Below are positions 31,101 through 40,992 of a DNA stretch of 64,000 bases, one piece after another. A program made the translations under genes and the position numbers. The stretch spans positions 21,039,703 to 21,103,702 of the forward strand of contig JABBOT010000007.1 of the NCBI GenBank assembly GCA_016165875.1, in the 5' to 3' direction. This DNA comes from Acanthopleura granulata. Taxonomy: Eukaryota; Mollusca; Polyplacophora; Chitonida; Chitonidae. A model generated the notes under the pieces. It ran no database searches, was not told the origin of the DNA, and saw nothing but the letters and a program-made list of their open reading frames with translations. Numbering within the stretch: the first letter of the stretch is position 1; each line of letters opens with the position of its first letter.

Positions 31101-32904
31101 GTCTATTATTTCTGCTTATGGCGTAAGTGGCTGCTGGTCGTATAACACAGACGGTCCCCAACAGATTACACTAACACAATCACTAACATTATAAGAACCT
31201 GTAGTCGAAAATAGCATATGGGACTGGCAGTTGAGCACAGTGACACTAATCTTAGAAATGGCCTTCACTATTGTTTTACGTCGCACTCAAAATAGTTCAC
31301 TTATGTATGCACTTCAGGGGCCAACATTAACGTAGGAGGAAACCGAGTAGGGACCGATGGAAAACCACGGCCTCGCACATGTTGCTGTCAGACCTTTCCA
31401 CAGATGACCGGAATTAAAGCGTGAATTAACTTCCACCGATAGAGGTAGGACAGGTTTCCAGGTTCTTGCACAGAGCCTTCAGGCATTTGCTGGTGAGGTC
31501 TTGACAGCAATAGCCTATGGACCACCGTGTATGTGACTGAGTGGAACTTATGGCCCCCTGGTATTTTAATAGTATTACATTCGCATTGATCCTACGCTTC
31601 GTGTCACAAAAATGGGGCTGCTCATCATACTGGTACTTCCTAAAAATAGGCGGTATACTTTGGCTTCCTCCAGTAAAAATTGACAACTTCTATTGCTGGC
31701 ACACTGCTTGGTGGGGTATAAAAAGTTGACATAAATAATCAAGGAATTAACTTATTAAAACATTATTAATGTCTGCTTCAGCTTTTGACTTGCCATAATT
31801 GCCATGACTTGCCATAAAGCTTGTTACTTTTTCAGCAATTAAAATGCTTTATATTGTCTCTCTGGAGAGTGGTGAGCATGGTGTAGGGAGACCGCAGGAA
31901 GTGTGGACAGGATCTGCCTACATCAGAACCAACTTTGTGAGACTGACCCGCAGATGCAGACAATGTGGAATTTATGATTGATGGAAGACATTTGTGTGCA
32001 ATACATTTTATGATTGATGGAAGACATTTGTGTGCTATTCATTACCTCTGTCGGAGGCAGTGCGTGTAGCGATTGTTTACCACTGCATCCAATGTGCGTG
32101 TGACTTGACTGAGTGAGCATGAACTTAACACGAATTGATGACGTGGAGTATATTGTTTCGGGCATTCGTGGCTCAGTTGGTTAGCGCGATAGGCGCACAC
32201 CAATGACCTAGAAGCCTCCCATCAATGTGGTCGCTGGCTTCCTCTCCGGCAGTACCTGGGAAGGTCTGCCAGCAACCGGCGGATGGTTGTGGGTTTCCCC
32301 TGGGCTATGTTCGGTTTCCTCCGACCATAAAGCTGGCCGCTATGGTGTAAGTGAAATATTCTTGACTGCGACGTAAAACATCAATCAAATAAATAAATAA
32401 GTGTATTGTTTCAATGAAATGTCACTGCAGGAAAAAATGAATGTGGTATGCACGTTCTCGGTGCGATCCGACGTGTGGTTTATCAGCATATCGAAAAGTT
32501 GTAGGGAGTGCAGCCTACAGTTATTCGTCAGTGAGGGAAAACCGAAATTAAACATCACCCGAGAGACAGAAGGCTGTGGCGGCATGAAGAATCATGGCTT
32601 TTTCCAGTCTACCGCTTCGCTAAAGCCGTTCAGCTATGCTAAAATACATCAGGTCATCGAGAGACCGTTTTAATTCAACCTCAACAATTCCACGATCCAC
32701 AGATTACCCGTGGTGTAAAAAAAGTCGTTTTATAACCTGTCACAAAAGAACAAATAATTTATCATTCTTACCATGAAAAAGATGATTAGTACGAAATACA
32801 AAGATAGACAGAAGAGAGATAACGGCCACAGCGATCAGGGCATTCGTGACAGTGCGGTAAGATTTGGCCTTCACGGCAATATATATGAAACATATTTGCA
32901 AAAG
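28132..32904 (-). CDS. Possible third membrane-protein gene (C): TM exon 32772-32904 and tail exon 28132-28289
   Basis: The 133-nt minus-strand exon follows an ATATCTCAG acceptor and ends CATG|GTAAGA. It encodes VKAKSYRTVTNAL followed by a TM-like helix IAVAVISLLSIFVF and RTNHLFH. It leaves in phase 1. The exon 28132-28289 follows GACTGTGCAG, needs one base from upstream, and encodes SLPKKSKLSHQNGDAGKTSI...LSIDKLY then stop. This repeats the TM-phase 1-short basic tail layout of gene B, but the sequences themselves are not clearly alike. No ectodomain or signal exon was matched. It may be a diverged paralog, a separate gene or a remnant. Confidence 0.35.
28395..28790. mobile_element. LINE fragments: 3' UTR piece (+) and RT piece (-)
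   Basis: At 28395-28470 the plus strand has the family 3' UTR text (ACATGTTCTCGCCACGATATGGCTGAAA, shortened here) without a tail. At 28530-28790 the minus strand reads LFADDACMHLSCYDLASRK, then a frame change and DCLVHNRLTLNLWKTKFM, an RT active-site (FADD) fragment. The latter appears to be a different LINE group from the main family, because the residues after the DD box do not match it. Confidence 0.55.
28795..29072 (-). mobile_element. SINE, reverse orientation
   Basis: It begins at the tail side with TTTATTTATTTCTTTATTTA and contains the core (ACTTATACGACGGCAGCCAG, GGTGGGAGGAAACTGGGTAG). It ends with a GCGCTAGCACGCTA tRNA-like head region and CCCACGGAGGCCC. It is near full length and the best-preserved reverse copy here. 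Confidence 0.85.
29340..30620 (+). mobile_element. LINE copy lacking RT (endonuclease joined to RNase H)
   Basis: Endonuclease-end blocks (FDKADWIAFEMFCKADITPE, about 29555-29620) are followed closely by the post-RT block MKLGLQYCTNLKAHPTNPAY and then RNase H with its intact opening motif KFIYTDGSKNGDRVASAAVL (about 30034-30093). The copy ends near 30620 without the tail. Most of the RT and the terminal zinc knuckle are missing. Confidence 0.8.
30621..31260. other. No recognised feature beyond traces of LINE 3' sequence
   Basis: A short CAAGCCTATCCTGGTTGACTGTGTG stretch near 30760 recalls the LINE zinc-knuckle region. Otherwise nothing is recognisable. Confidence 0.35.
31262..31425 (-). mobile_element. 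Diverged SINE core, reverse orientation
   Basis: TTTTACGTCGCACTCAAAAT, GTAGGAGGAAACCGAGTAGG and the GTTGCTGTCAGACCTTTCCA block match, in order, the reverse SINE at 28795-29072 with many substitutions. Confidence 0.55.
31971..32042. repeat. 36-bp tandem duplication
   Basis: TTTATGATTGATGGAAGACA with ATTTGTGTGC occurs twice with a period of 36 bp and only a few differences near the end of each copy. Confidence 0.85.
32158..32400 (+). mobile_element. SINE with tRNA-like head, near full length
   Basis: The head is CGTGGCTCAGTTGGTTAGCG, followed by the body (GGCTTCCTCTCCGGCAGTAC, GGGTTTCCCCTGGGCTATG), the core TAAGTGAAATATTCTTGACT and CGACGTAAAACATCAATCAA, and an AAATAAATAAATAA tail. It is the forward counterpart of the 28795 copy. 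Confidence 0.88.
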
Positions 32905-33344
32905 CTGAGATATTCCTTCTCTAAATGGCTTAAAATAGACACACAAAAAATAATTTGAAATTTTATAGCAAAATTCAGATGAATGATGCATATTGATATT
33001 GCAATTTCAATATTTAGCCTTCATGGTGACAACTTAGTTGCCACATTTGAATGAATCATCAACCTGCCTTTCAATAGCCATCATGGTCATGGTGAAAATA
33101 GACCGAGATTGAAAAGTACCTAAAGAATGCACATATCTTGCAAATGGTGTCGGAAGTAAGTAACGCGCAAGGAAGAACCGCTCAATGATCTGAAAAGGGC
33201 ATAAATAGTTATATTTAGTGTCATGAAAGAGAAATATATTATTGCAGCGCTTATCAGATTCGCTAGAACAAACCCAGTGCATAATGTAAATTGAGCATGA
33301 CAGACATGCAGACAACGTTAATCCAGATGAGTTGAGGGGGTGAG

Positions 33345-33500
33345 CGCACCAGCGTGGTGTAATGACTCAGGTTGATCTAAACAATATGGTCGCTGTGAGT
33401 TCAAGTCCAGCTATGTCGGTTTTCTTCCCAGCCTTGCGTAGGAAGGCTCGAAAGCAACTTGCGGGTGATCTTAGGTCTCCTTCCTTAATGTCGCCCATCG
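33345..33500 (+). mobile_element. Diverged SINE-like fragment
   Basis: GGTCGCTGTGAGTTCAAGTC (box B-like), CTTCCCAGCCTTGCGTAGGA and GCAACTTGCGGGTGATC follow the order of the SINE body, with heavy divergence. It is followed by a short A-rich run. Confidence 0.45.
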
Positions 33501-33719
33501 TCGAAATAGGAGAAAAAAAAAAGAAAAAAAAATTTAATTAACGAAGCTTTACTTGATCAGATGGATTTGAAATATACACAAAGAACTTAATTCTGGTTTT
33601 CTTTGTGGCGATTTTGTGCACATGTAATTAATGTTCTTCTGTATCAAAAGAGTGTAAAATGTGATCCGTTGTGAACCTTGTGAGTCCTTTGGCTAATGCA
33701 AAAAAATATTGGAATCCAT

Positions 33720-34035
33720 GTGGTTTAATGATAACACCTTTTCGCCTTTTCGATCTTTTTCCTTCCGGTTTGTCATACGCACAGCGATTTAAAAGCCGAA
33801 GGCGAAAGGCTGCAAGGGCGGAAGGGCGAGGTTTGGTGGAATCTTGCACTTTCGTGGTTTCGCTCTTTTGTATTTTTATGTCAAGCAAAACTCGAAAGAA
33901 TAAAGGGCGGAACAAAAATAGAAAAGTGCGAGTTGAAGTACAAAAGAGCGAAGTGACAAAACTTCTTTGTTCTGCTTCGCCTTTTCTTACTTTCGCTTCC
34001 TTTCGTTTCTCCCTTTCGTTGTTTTGTCCTTAAAC
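33720..34035. repeat. TTTCGC/GCGAAA-rich low-complexity block
   Basis: The hexamer TTTCGC and its complement recur many times in both orientations (CCTTTTCGCC, GCCGAAGGCGAAAGGC, AAAGAGCGAAG, CTTCGCCTTTTC, CTTTCGCTTCCTTTCG). This creates overlapping open frames on both strands (33671-34033 and 33628-33915), which are compositional artefacts. There are local palindromes but no clear long terminal inverted repeat. It is possibly a foldback element or an unusual satellite. Confidence 0.55.
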
Positions 34036-35423
34036 ATTATTTTCTGGTCTGAATAATCAGTAGAAAGGGCCCAATCACGCATGGACGCTATCGGCTTCCA
34101 TATCACAAACTGACCGTAAACTAATGCAGTTGAACCAGATTCTCGAATATTGTGATCTATCTTCATAAACTGTCCGTAATTTTGCAAGTGGTATGGAATA
34201 TCTCGAGTTTAATTCACTTCAAGTGTAGGGTAGTAAACACAAATTCTGCATAAAACACTTGTTAGGAGGCACAATTGGTGAAATTTTCTATGACATATCA
34301 CTGCAGGATGAATGAAATTTATGGACAGCTGATAATTCAAAACTACTAACGTGGGGGATACCCCTTGCACATGTTGTATTGAAGTCTCCGTTTTAGAGAG
34401 AGAGAAAAAAAATATAGCAATCTGAACATTTCCAAAAAATGTTGTGTCGCATTAAGTAACTGTCGCAATGGTGATGGTAATGTCACAGGTTTGAGTTAGT
34501 GCACCATTTTCTCGCACAACAGTTCTCATTGCCCTTAACATCTGTACAGAGAAACGCGAAAGCTGTACGAATTGTTCAAAACGTTCTTGACAACGTTTCT
34601 AACGAGCGTCGCCTTAAGCAGTTTAGAAACATGACCAATTAGAAAATTTGTATATTCCAATGCCATCTCTTTACATATCGATGTAGTTGATGTTCACATA
34701 ATTGCACATTTTGTGGTGTTACGCGTGATTCTCTAAAGGCGTATTAAAAACCATGAGTGCGTTTATCGATTATTCCATGCCTGTTACATGGAAAAACCCT
34801 TGGTGTTGAGTGATTGATCTTTAACTTGAGTGAACTGTAAGAATTTGAACGTATTCCACTAAACATATACAAGTTGAAATCGATTTTTGGCCTATCCTAT
34901 AGAGAACATCGACACTTAAACTCTGTGCACATTTTACCATGCTTCAGGGCGGATTTTTCCAACCATGGTAGGTAGACATATTGTGAGAACCAGGATGTCC
35001 GATGCTGCCAAACTACACATGAGGACGCTGGTTAAAATTTACACTGCCTTTGATCTTGGTAGCGGCTGACAGGACTAAACCATTCGCTGTGCAAAAGAGA
35101 AGAGCCTGATACTGCCTAGGAAAATTGTAATTTTCTAATGGAACCTGTAACAGAAATCATTTCACTTCCCTTTGATTAAATAACTTAGGCAAATAAATGT
35201 TGCTTGTTATTTGTCAGTATTTCCAGGTTATTGTGTGATAATTACGTTACACGAATGTGCCATGAACATGGCGTTTTTTTTAAATGGAAATGAAGCTCGA
35301 AACTTGTTCTCGAAGTTCTATATTTAGGTGTGATTTTCAGCGTCGTTGTACATAGCGTGTGCTTAGTGGAAAGACATGCCCGCGTTGCAAGTATATTTGC
35401 AATTAAAATTTCGATGCACTAGG
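34036..35423. other. No recognised feature
   Basis: AT-rich sequence between the hexamer-rich block and the last exon of gene B. No polyadenylation signal could be tied to gene B with confidence. Confidence 0.4.
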
Positions 35424-38400
35424 TTACATAATAAGTGCGAAATAAGAGCCTTTGCTGAACATTTCTGGGCCTGTGTGCCAGTCGACATTGCCAATCTTCA
35501 CTCCATGATTGCTGTCCGTTCGCATTTCAACTAGTGTTTCGTCTCTTGTTACATTGTTGGAGATTTTGGTTCTGGGCTTGCATTGTTCATTGTCTGTTTC
35601 AAGCACAACCCCAGCAGCTCAGGTGACTAAAGTTTTCCCAGCTCGGAAGGATTGGGCCGCAGCCCACACAGAAAGGCTGGGTTTTATGGTATCCGTTGGA
35701 GGAAGGTCAAATGTCAGTTTTCACTGCCGTACAATGTAGTAGCTGTTAGAACCACCACCCACCCCTTAACAATGATATTCTTCCTACCTTTTGACAAACT
35801 TAACTTTCAACATGAGCCGTCTTTCACTTTATGCCATAATCATGTTGCGTAATTGTTCTTTAATGGAACACATATGGAACCTGCCTTCGCCTTATTTACG
35901 GTGCTTAATGGCCGTAACAAAAGTCATTACTGTACCAAGGATGATGCCGACGCCTCAGGCAAAGTTTCTATCGGCTGCTTTTAACATAACTTTTATATAC
36001 CTCAACAAAGATCATTCTGGAGTGAATACTAGTTATTAAGACTTTACTCAGGGTGTATGACATACTATGACTCTGCTGAGTCTCGTTCACCCTGAGCCGA
36101 CCACAAGCCTTTTGAGTCCAAGATCTTTCGTTTGGAATGACAAGAAAAAATCAGCTCTGGAAGGCTGACTTAAAGTTGAAACAGATAATTACAGACACCT
36201 TAACGTTGAAGCAGATGATTAAACAGACTTAGGATATTTAATCACTAAAACAAAAATTTTCACACCATTGACCTGTTTCTCTATTTAATTAAATGTTTGC
36301 AAGTCTGTCTTGGTACAAATTTGATTATCTAAGTTTATGGCAGAGACCACTTCTTTTATCGGCGGTTGTGTCGGACAGATGGAAATGACCATGTGTAAAT
36401 AGAGCTGGATATGGTTGCAACATGGTGTTGTACTTATTGAAAAGTTTTAATTTTGGCGAAATATTGTGCGCGACGCATCGGATATGGCGTTCCACGTCAA
36501 ATTTTTTCCACGTTGTTGTTGACACTCTGACAAATGGACTTCGCGATGACTTCTTAATAAGACGTCACTACTATGATTTCATTGCTGGTGAAGAGTTTCT
36601 TTGGGAAAGGATGATTGTACAAGTTAAACAGGCGGAGCACTGGTCCAGGTCCACGTTTTATTTGGAATTGTATTTGCATTTTTTGTTCTCAAATTAGCCC
36701 GTTTGGGTCATTTTTTAAAAATCATCAAATTTAATGTTTCAACATTTTGCAGAATGAAGTCAAGGAAATCTTGTTAAATTTGTTAGTTGACGAACTTTTA
36801 TTAATCATATTGTCTTCAAATAAATCAGTTCAAGTATGAAGAACAATCTGAGAAAGTCCCTGGTATATCTATATTCTTTCAAATAAAAATTCCCGTGATG
36901 TTAAAAGCAGATCTATGGCTGGTTGATATTTACTAAAATTAACAAATGAAATGAGAAGTCGCTTATTGCATAGTTCGTATGCGATTATAAATATTACATG
37001 ACATTGACTTCTGGAACAGGCACATGTGTTTCCCAGACTCTAGTGCTTAAGTGTCAAAATCGGAACTAATTTTATACAAGCCATAGTGTATAAGAGAAAA
37101 ATGACATTCTGTGTGAAGCAAGCTGACTTTACGTGCTATTGTACTATGCCAGCAGCAGTAACCACAGCAATTCATGTTTTAAGTTATTTTCACTTAGTTT
37201 TCTGACACATGTAACACAACGGACAACAGGTATGTCACAATTAGACGTCGTCGGTCTAGAATAACCCAAAAAAGCTGTGTTGTCATCACATTTACTAGAC
37301 AGTCAGTGGAAAACAATGTACAGGGAAGAGGCCTTGTAGATTCTCATTCCACTAGCCAGCAGATTTCCTGTTCACAAAAGGATTTGACTGCGTTTATTTA
37401 GCTGGAAAAGAAAATGTGTGGATTCTAAAATATCATTTCGGGGCCTATCTTATTGCTGGTTAACACTACATTTTACATTTTCACCCTTTAGAGAAATCCA
37501 TAGCAACCCTAAAATATCTAACTCAAACTTGGCACTTTTCATTTCTCTGTCGCTAGAGTATGAATTAGCATAGTTGAAATTTTAATGTGCAAATGGATGT
37601 TTAATCCTTTTCTTGGGTTTATGTGTGGCCCATGGAGTTACACAAAGGATTATACATGCAACACCACAGACATGTAACGCCTCGGACAATTCCTCAATAA
37701 ATAATGATATCTGCATTTACTTCAGATGCCGAGACGGTTATCAGTAGGTTGACAAACTTGGAATAGGCTCATTCTGTGGGCATTAATGTCGGCTTAAACT
37801 CACGATACACAGCCGATCGATCTGAAGGGGCAACACCAAGGACAAATTATTAAAATACGACTTGATCTGGTAGAGTATTATTTACGAAATGAACAAATTT
37901 ACAGACAAAAAGTAATATCATGTGATCACAAATCTTCACACCAGGGCGAAGTTGCCATTGAGTGAACTTAGTCTAGATAAAGGGAAAGTCTGTCCATGCG
38001 CAAACAGCTTTTCATGTAACATCACGAACATAACATTTGAGAGCAGCTGTTTGTGTTCTTGGCTGATCCATACCATGCATGCAAAGTACTGGATTATTAT
38101 TGATTGGTAAACTGCATCTGTTATGCAACTTGAAAATATGAGAAAGGGTCGAGCTCATAACAACATTTTTGTTCTGTCGTGTGGTATTTCAAATGAAGTC
38201 AAGTTTTCCACAATCCGTTTTTAGCCAAAGTTGTAAACATGTGATGAAATCTACAGGACAGTTCATCTCATAACAAACCTAAGGTAGTATTTTATTATCA
38301 GCACTGTTCGGCATTAAAATTAAAAGCTTACGCAAAACTCAGAAAACAAAGGGTTCATCACATTTTGATGATTTTTTTATACGCTACCGCTGAAGGACAC

Positions 38401-40992
38401 GAGTAACATCAAAAGGTATACGTGTGTTCTAAAACTGAAACAACACAGACGTAACCAGATATGATAAATACACCCATACTTACAAAATCACACGCATGCA
38501 CAGGTGTGTTGATTTTCCAACAACCGGCATACTGTTCAAAATATTACTTGTACATCACATGCTTGGGATTACCCTACTATTTTAACACGATCTTAATATC
38601 TGTAATCTCTAATTTTAATAAGATGATATTTTTCCTCGCACTCCTCCAGAGGTACAAACATATGTGGTTCTCCTTGTTTGATGCTCTAAACTAGTCATAC
38701 ATTACCTCTGTGATCCAAAAATAAAGCCGTGTTCAAGCCCCAAAGGTTTTGATCTTGTTGATCAAAATGGGCGGTAACAATTTGATGTTCTTTTTTAGAT
38801 CGTTCTAACCGTGTACAGTCACTGACTTAAGTGCAAACCGGACTTGGACAACAAAAATTCTGACACGCTAATTTGTGCCCGTGATTTGTGTGTCAAGTAG
38901 CTAAATGACAGAAACCCGAGTACATGTGTAGTGTTAAGTTCCTCTTAGAATAACCATCATATCACGGTAAAGTATGTGTCACTAAATGACCCAATCAACC
39001 AGCTGAGAATAGCGTAATACTTGAATGTGTACACAATAATGAGTCTACTTGCCCATGACTTCGACGATCTCGATTAAAATAAAACAGGATAGCATTACTG
39101 CAAACTTTGGAACCTGTGCTGCTACTATCCAGCCGAATTTAATGGCATCTGCATCTTTTAACTTCTGTATGGCTTCCGCCTTCGTCCTACACTTCCCATC
39201 AAAACAAATAATATCTCCATCACTGGCGTTATCAATGGCTCTTTGCCAATCTGCCAATGTCGCTAGTACCAAAAGGTACTTAGTATTGATCTTGTCAGCA
39301 TACCTTCGCCTCTTTTCCAAACAACCAATGTACTTCAGGTCATATTTCTTGTTATTGTAAAGCCTTAAAAAATCTGCCAGGTCAACTTGAATAAAGTCAT
39401 CAATGAGCTCTTTTTTCTCCCTTGCCATAGTCATATTCGTTGAAGTGCCGTTGACCTTCTCAACACTAAAGCTAGCCAGTTCGTATCTTGAGACTGAAAC
39501 AAACAATGTTTACGCCAGTTAATATACAGAACATAAAAGTACAAATTTTAAAAAAAGATACTAATCTTAAACAACAATTTATTTATTATAACCGTCGGGT
39601 AGAAAGCTCAGGCTTTATTTCATTTTAAGAGAAACAGGCCTTGGCTCAAGAGCGGTTCACCAATGCGGTCGCTGCGGGTTTAAATCCAGGTCATGCTGGC
39701 TTCCTCTCCAGTGGCAGATCTGCCAGCCACTCCTGGCTTTCTCTCCGGGCCCTGCCCTGTTCTTTTTTTTTCGGCATAATATGGCGTAAAACAAAAAATA
39801 CCAATCTGTAACGCCTGTCTGTTCTTATGAAATTCTAAACATTTAGTTTGCGTGAAAATAAACTTACGTTAGCTAAACTCATTTTATAAGATTCGCTTTC
39901 CAAGGTGAAAGCCTATTACTTTCGTTGGAGCTATTGAAAAAGAATGGATAAATAAGTAACATATAATATCACGTAAGCACAATTTCAGCCATAACCTGGA
40001 GGGGAGATGCTTGAACAATAGATATGCAATAGTTTTCGATGCGTTGAGGACATTCAAAATCATATAAAATAGATGGATGTATTATAAAATTCGTTAAAAC
40101 TTGAAAACCACGTACTGGAGAAGATCTCTCTTGTACAAGGGCGGTCAGCATTGTGATAGGAGAAAGCTGGGAGCAGAGCCCAGAGGAAACCGCGGACATA
40201 CATACGTTGCTGGCAGACCTTCCAACGTGCGACCGTGTAGGAAAATACTGAATACAAAGACTCCACTTTGTACCATCCTTGACGCATGTAAGCACAGTGT
40301 GTATGTATGACTACATTTTAACATTTTTCCTGAAACGAAGCGACGACGAGGAGAAAATAGGGTTAAGTGTACAGATTCAAATATGTTACATGTCGTTTAA
40401 CGCTGTACTAATCATTACGCACATCCAATCTGGAGCAATGTATCCATGGAGAATGGAACTGTGTTTCAAAAAGAATGCCCAATACGGCATCTGGTCTCTA
40501 CTAGACATACCATAGGTTTAACTTCCCCACCTATGACTATGTTTCCTTTTATGCTATTATAACCCGGTATTTTACAGAATATAATATGATTATCAGTTAA
40601 TCTGTTTCTCTTTAAGGCTAATATTTCAAGAATTAACGGATACTTAAATTTATTATTCACTACAGCCACAGTATATGAGAGCGAGACATTGTATATCACG
40701 GCCCTCTGTACGTGTCCAGAAGTAAAGTTCAGAAATATAGCCCTGGCCTCGGACGAAAAAGTGGAGGACAGAGAAGTTACCCGCTGCTAACAGACAGCCG
40801 CAGCTCCAACTCCTTTGACCCATCAGTATATGTATATAAATCACAGGCCCAACAATTTTGAATCTGTGCAATATTTTCGTTACTTCAATGATGCCTCGAA
40901 CGTCCGGCATTTTCTCTCAAACCGGGTTTGGTGGATACTAAAGAAAATTGCTTACCCAGGACAATCCAGAACAGGAAAATATATTTCTCCAT
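35424..40992 (-). CDS. Gene B: complete three-exon single-pass membrane protein, unrecognised family (paralog of A)
   Basis: Exons on the minus strand are 40956-40992, 39053-39493 and 35424-35593, 648 nt in all, for a 215-residue protein. Exon 1 is a signal peptide (MEKYIFLFWIVL, donor GTAAGC). Exon 2 (acceptor TTGTTTCAG) holds the ectodomain with sequons NGT, NMT and NAS, a C-FDGK-C pair, an extra Cys in KYIGCLEKRRR, and a TM helix VPKFAVMLSCFILIEIVEVM. Exon 3 (acceptor GAAACAG) is a basic-start cytoplasmic tail of about 55 residues (NEQCKPRTKISNN...) ending GSYFALIM and TAA. Both introns are phase 1. Intron 2 uses a GC donor (ATGG|GCAAGT) exactly where gene A has GTACGT. Without splicing the ORF would end two codons later. 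SINE and LINE fragments lie in intron 1. Function unknown; a type I cell-surface protein is inferred. Confidence 0.72.
35600..39040. other. Intron 2 of gene B (3459 bp), no recognised features
   Basis: No LINE or SINE copy was recognised. A 91-codon plus-strand open frame at 36422-36697 has no motif that I know. Confidence 0.4.
39630..39800 (+). mobile_element. Diverged SINE fragment in intron 1 of gene B
   Basis: GCGGTCGCTGCGGGTTTAAA (box B region), GGCTTCCTCTCCAGTGGCAG, TCTGCCAGCCACTCC and the end ATATGGCGTAAAACAAAAAA follow SINE order. Confidence 0.55.
40110..40250 (-). mobile_element. Diverged SINE core, reverse, in intron 1 of gene B
   Basis: GGGCGGTCAGCATTGTGATA, GCAGAGCCCAGAGGAAACCG and GTTGCTGGCAGACCTTCCAA match the reverse SINE core in order. 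Confidence 0.6.
40470..40915 (-). mobile_element. LINE RNase H fragment in intron 1 of gene B
   Basis: The minus strand reads VIYIHILMGQRSWSCG (a decayed form of the YTDGS region), then VRGQGYISELYFWTRTEGRD, matching the RNase H segments at 21000-21200 and 30030-30300. A trace of the zinc-knuckle text (GCCCAATACGGCATC) lies on the plus strand at 40477. Confidence 0.6.

Noticed and set aside
33120..33189. Minus-strand exon IIERFFLARYLLPTPFARYVHS as the exon preceding the TM exon of gene C
   Set aside because: Splice borders look fair and it reads well, but it leaves in phase 1 while the TM exon at 32904 can only be entered in phase 0.
36422..36697. 91-codon plus-strand open frame
   Set aside because: No homology that I recognise and no supporting signals; it lies inside gene B intron 2 on the opposite strand.
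39045..39506. Gene B as a single-exon ORF starting at the Met at 39506 and ending at TAG 39045
   Set aside because: The start lacks a signal peptide. The paralog shows an acceptor at the homologous point, and a phase-matched signal exon lies at 40956-40992.
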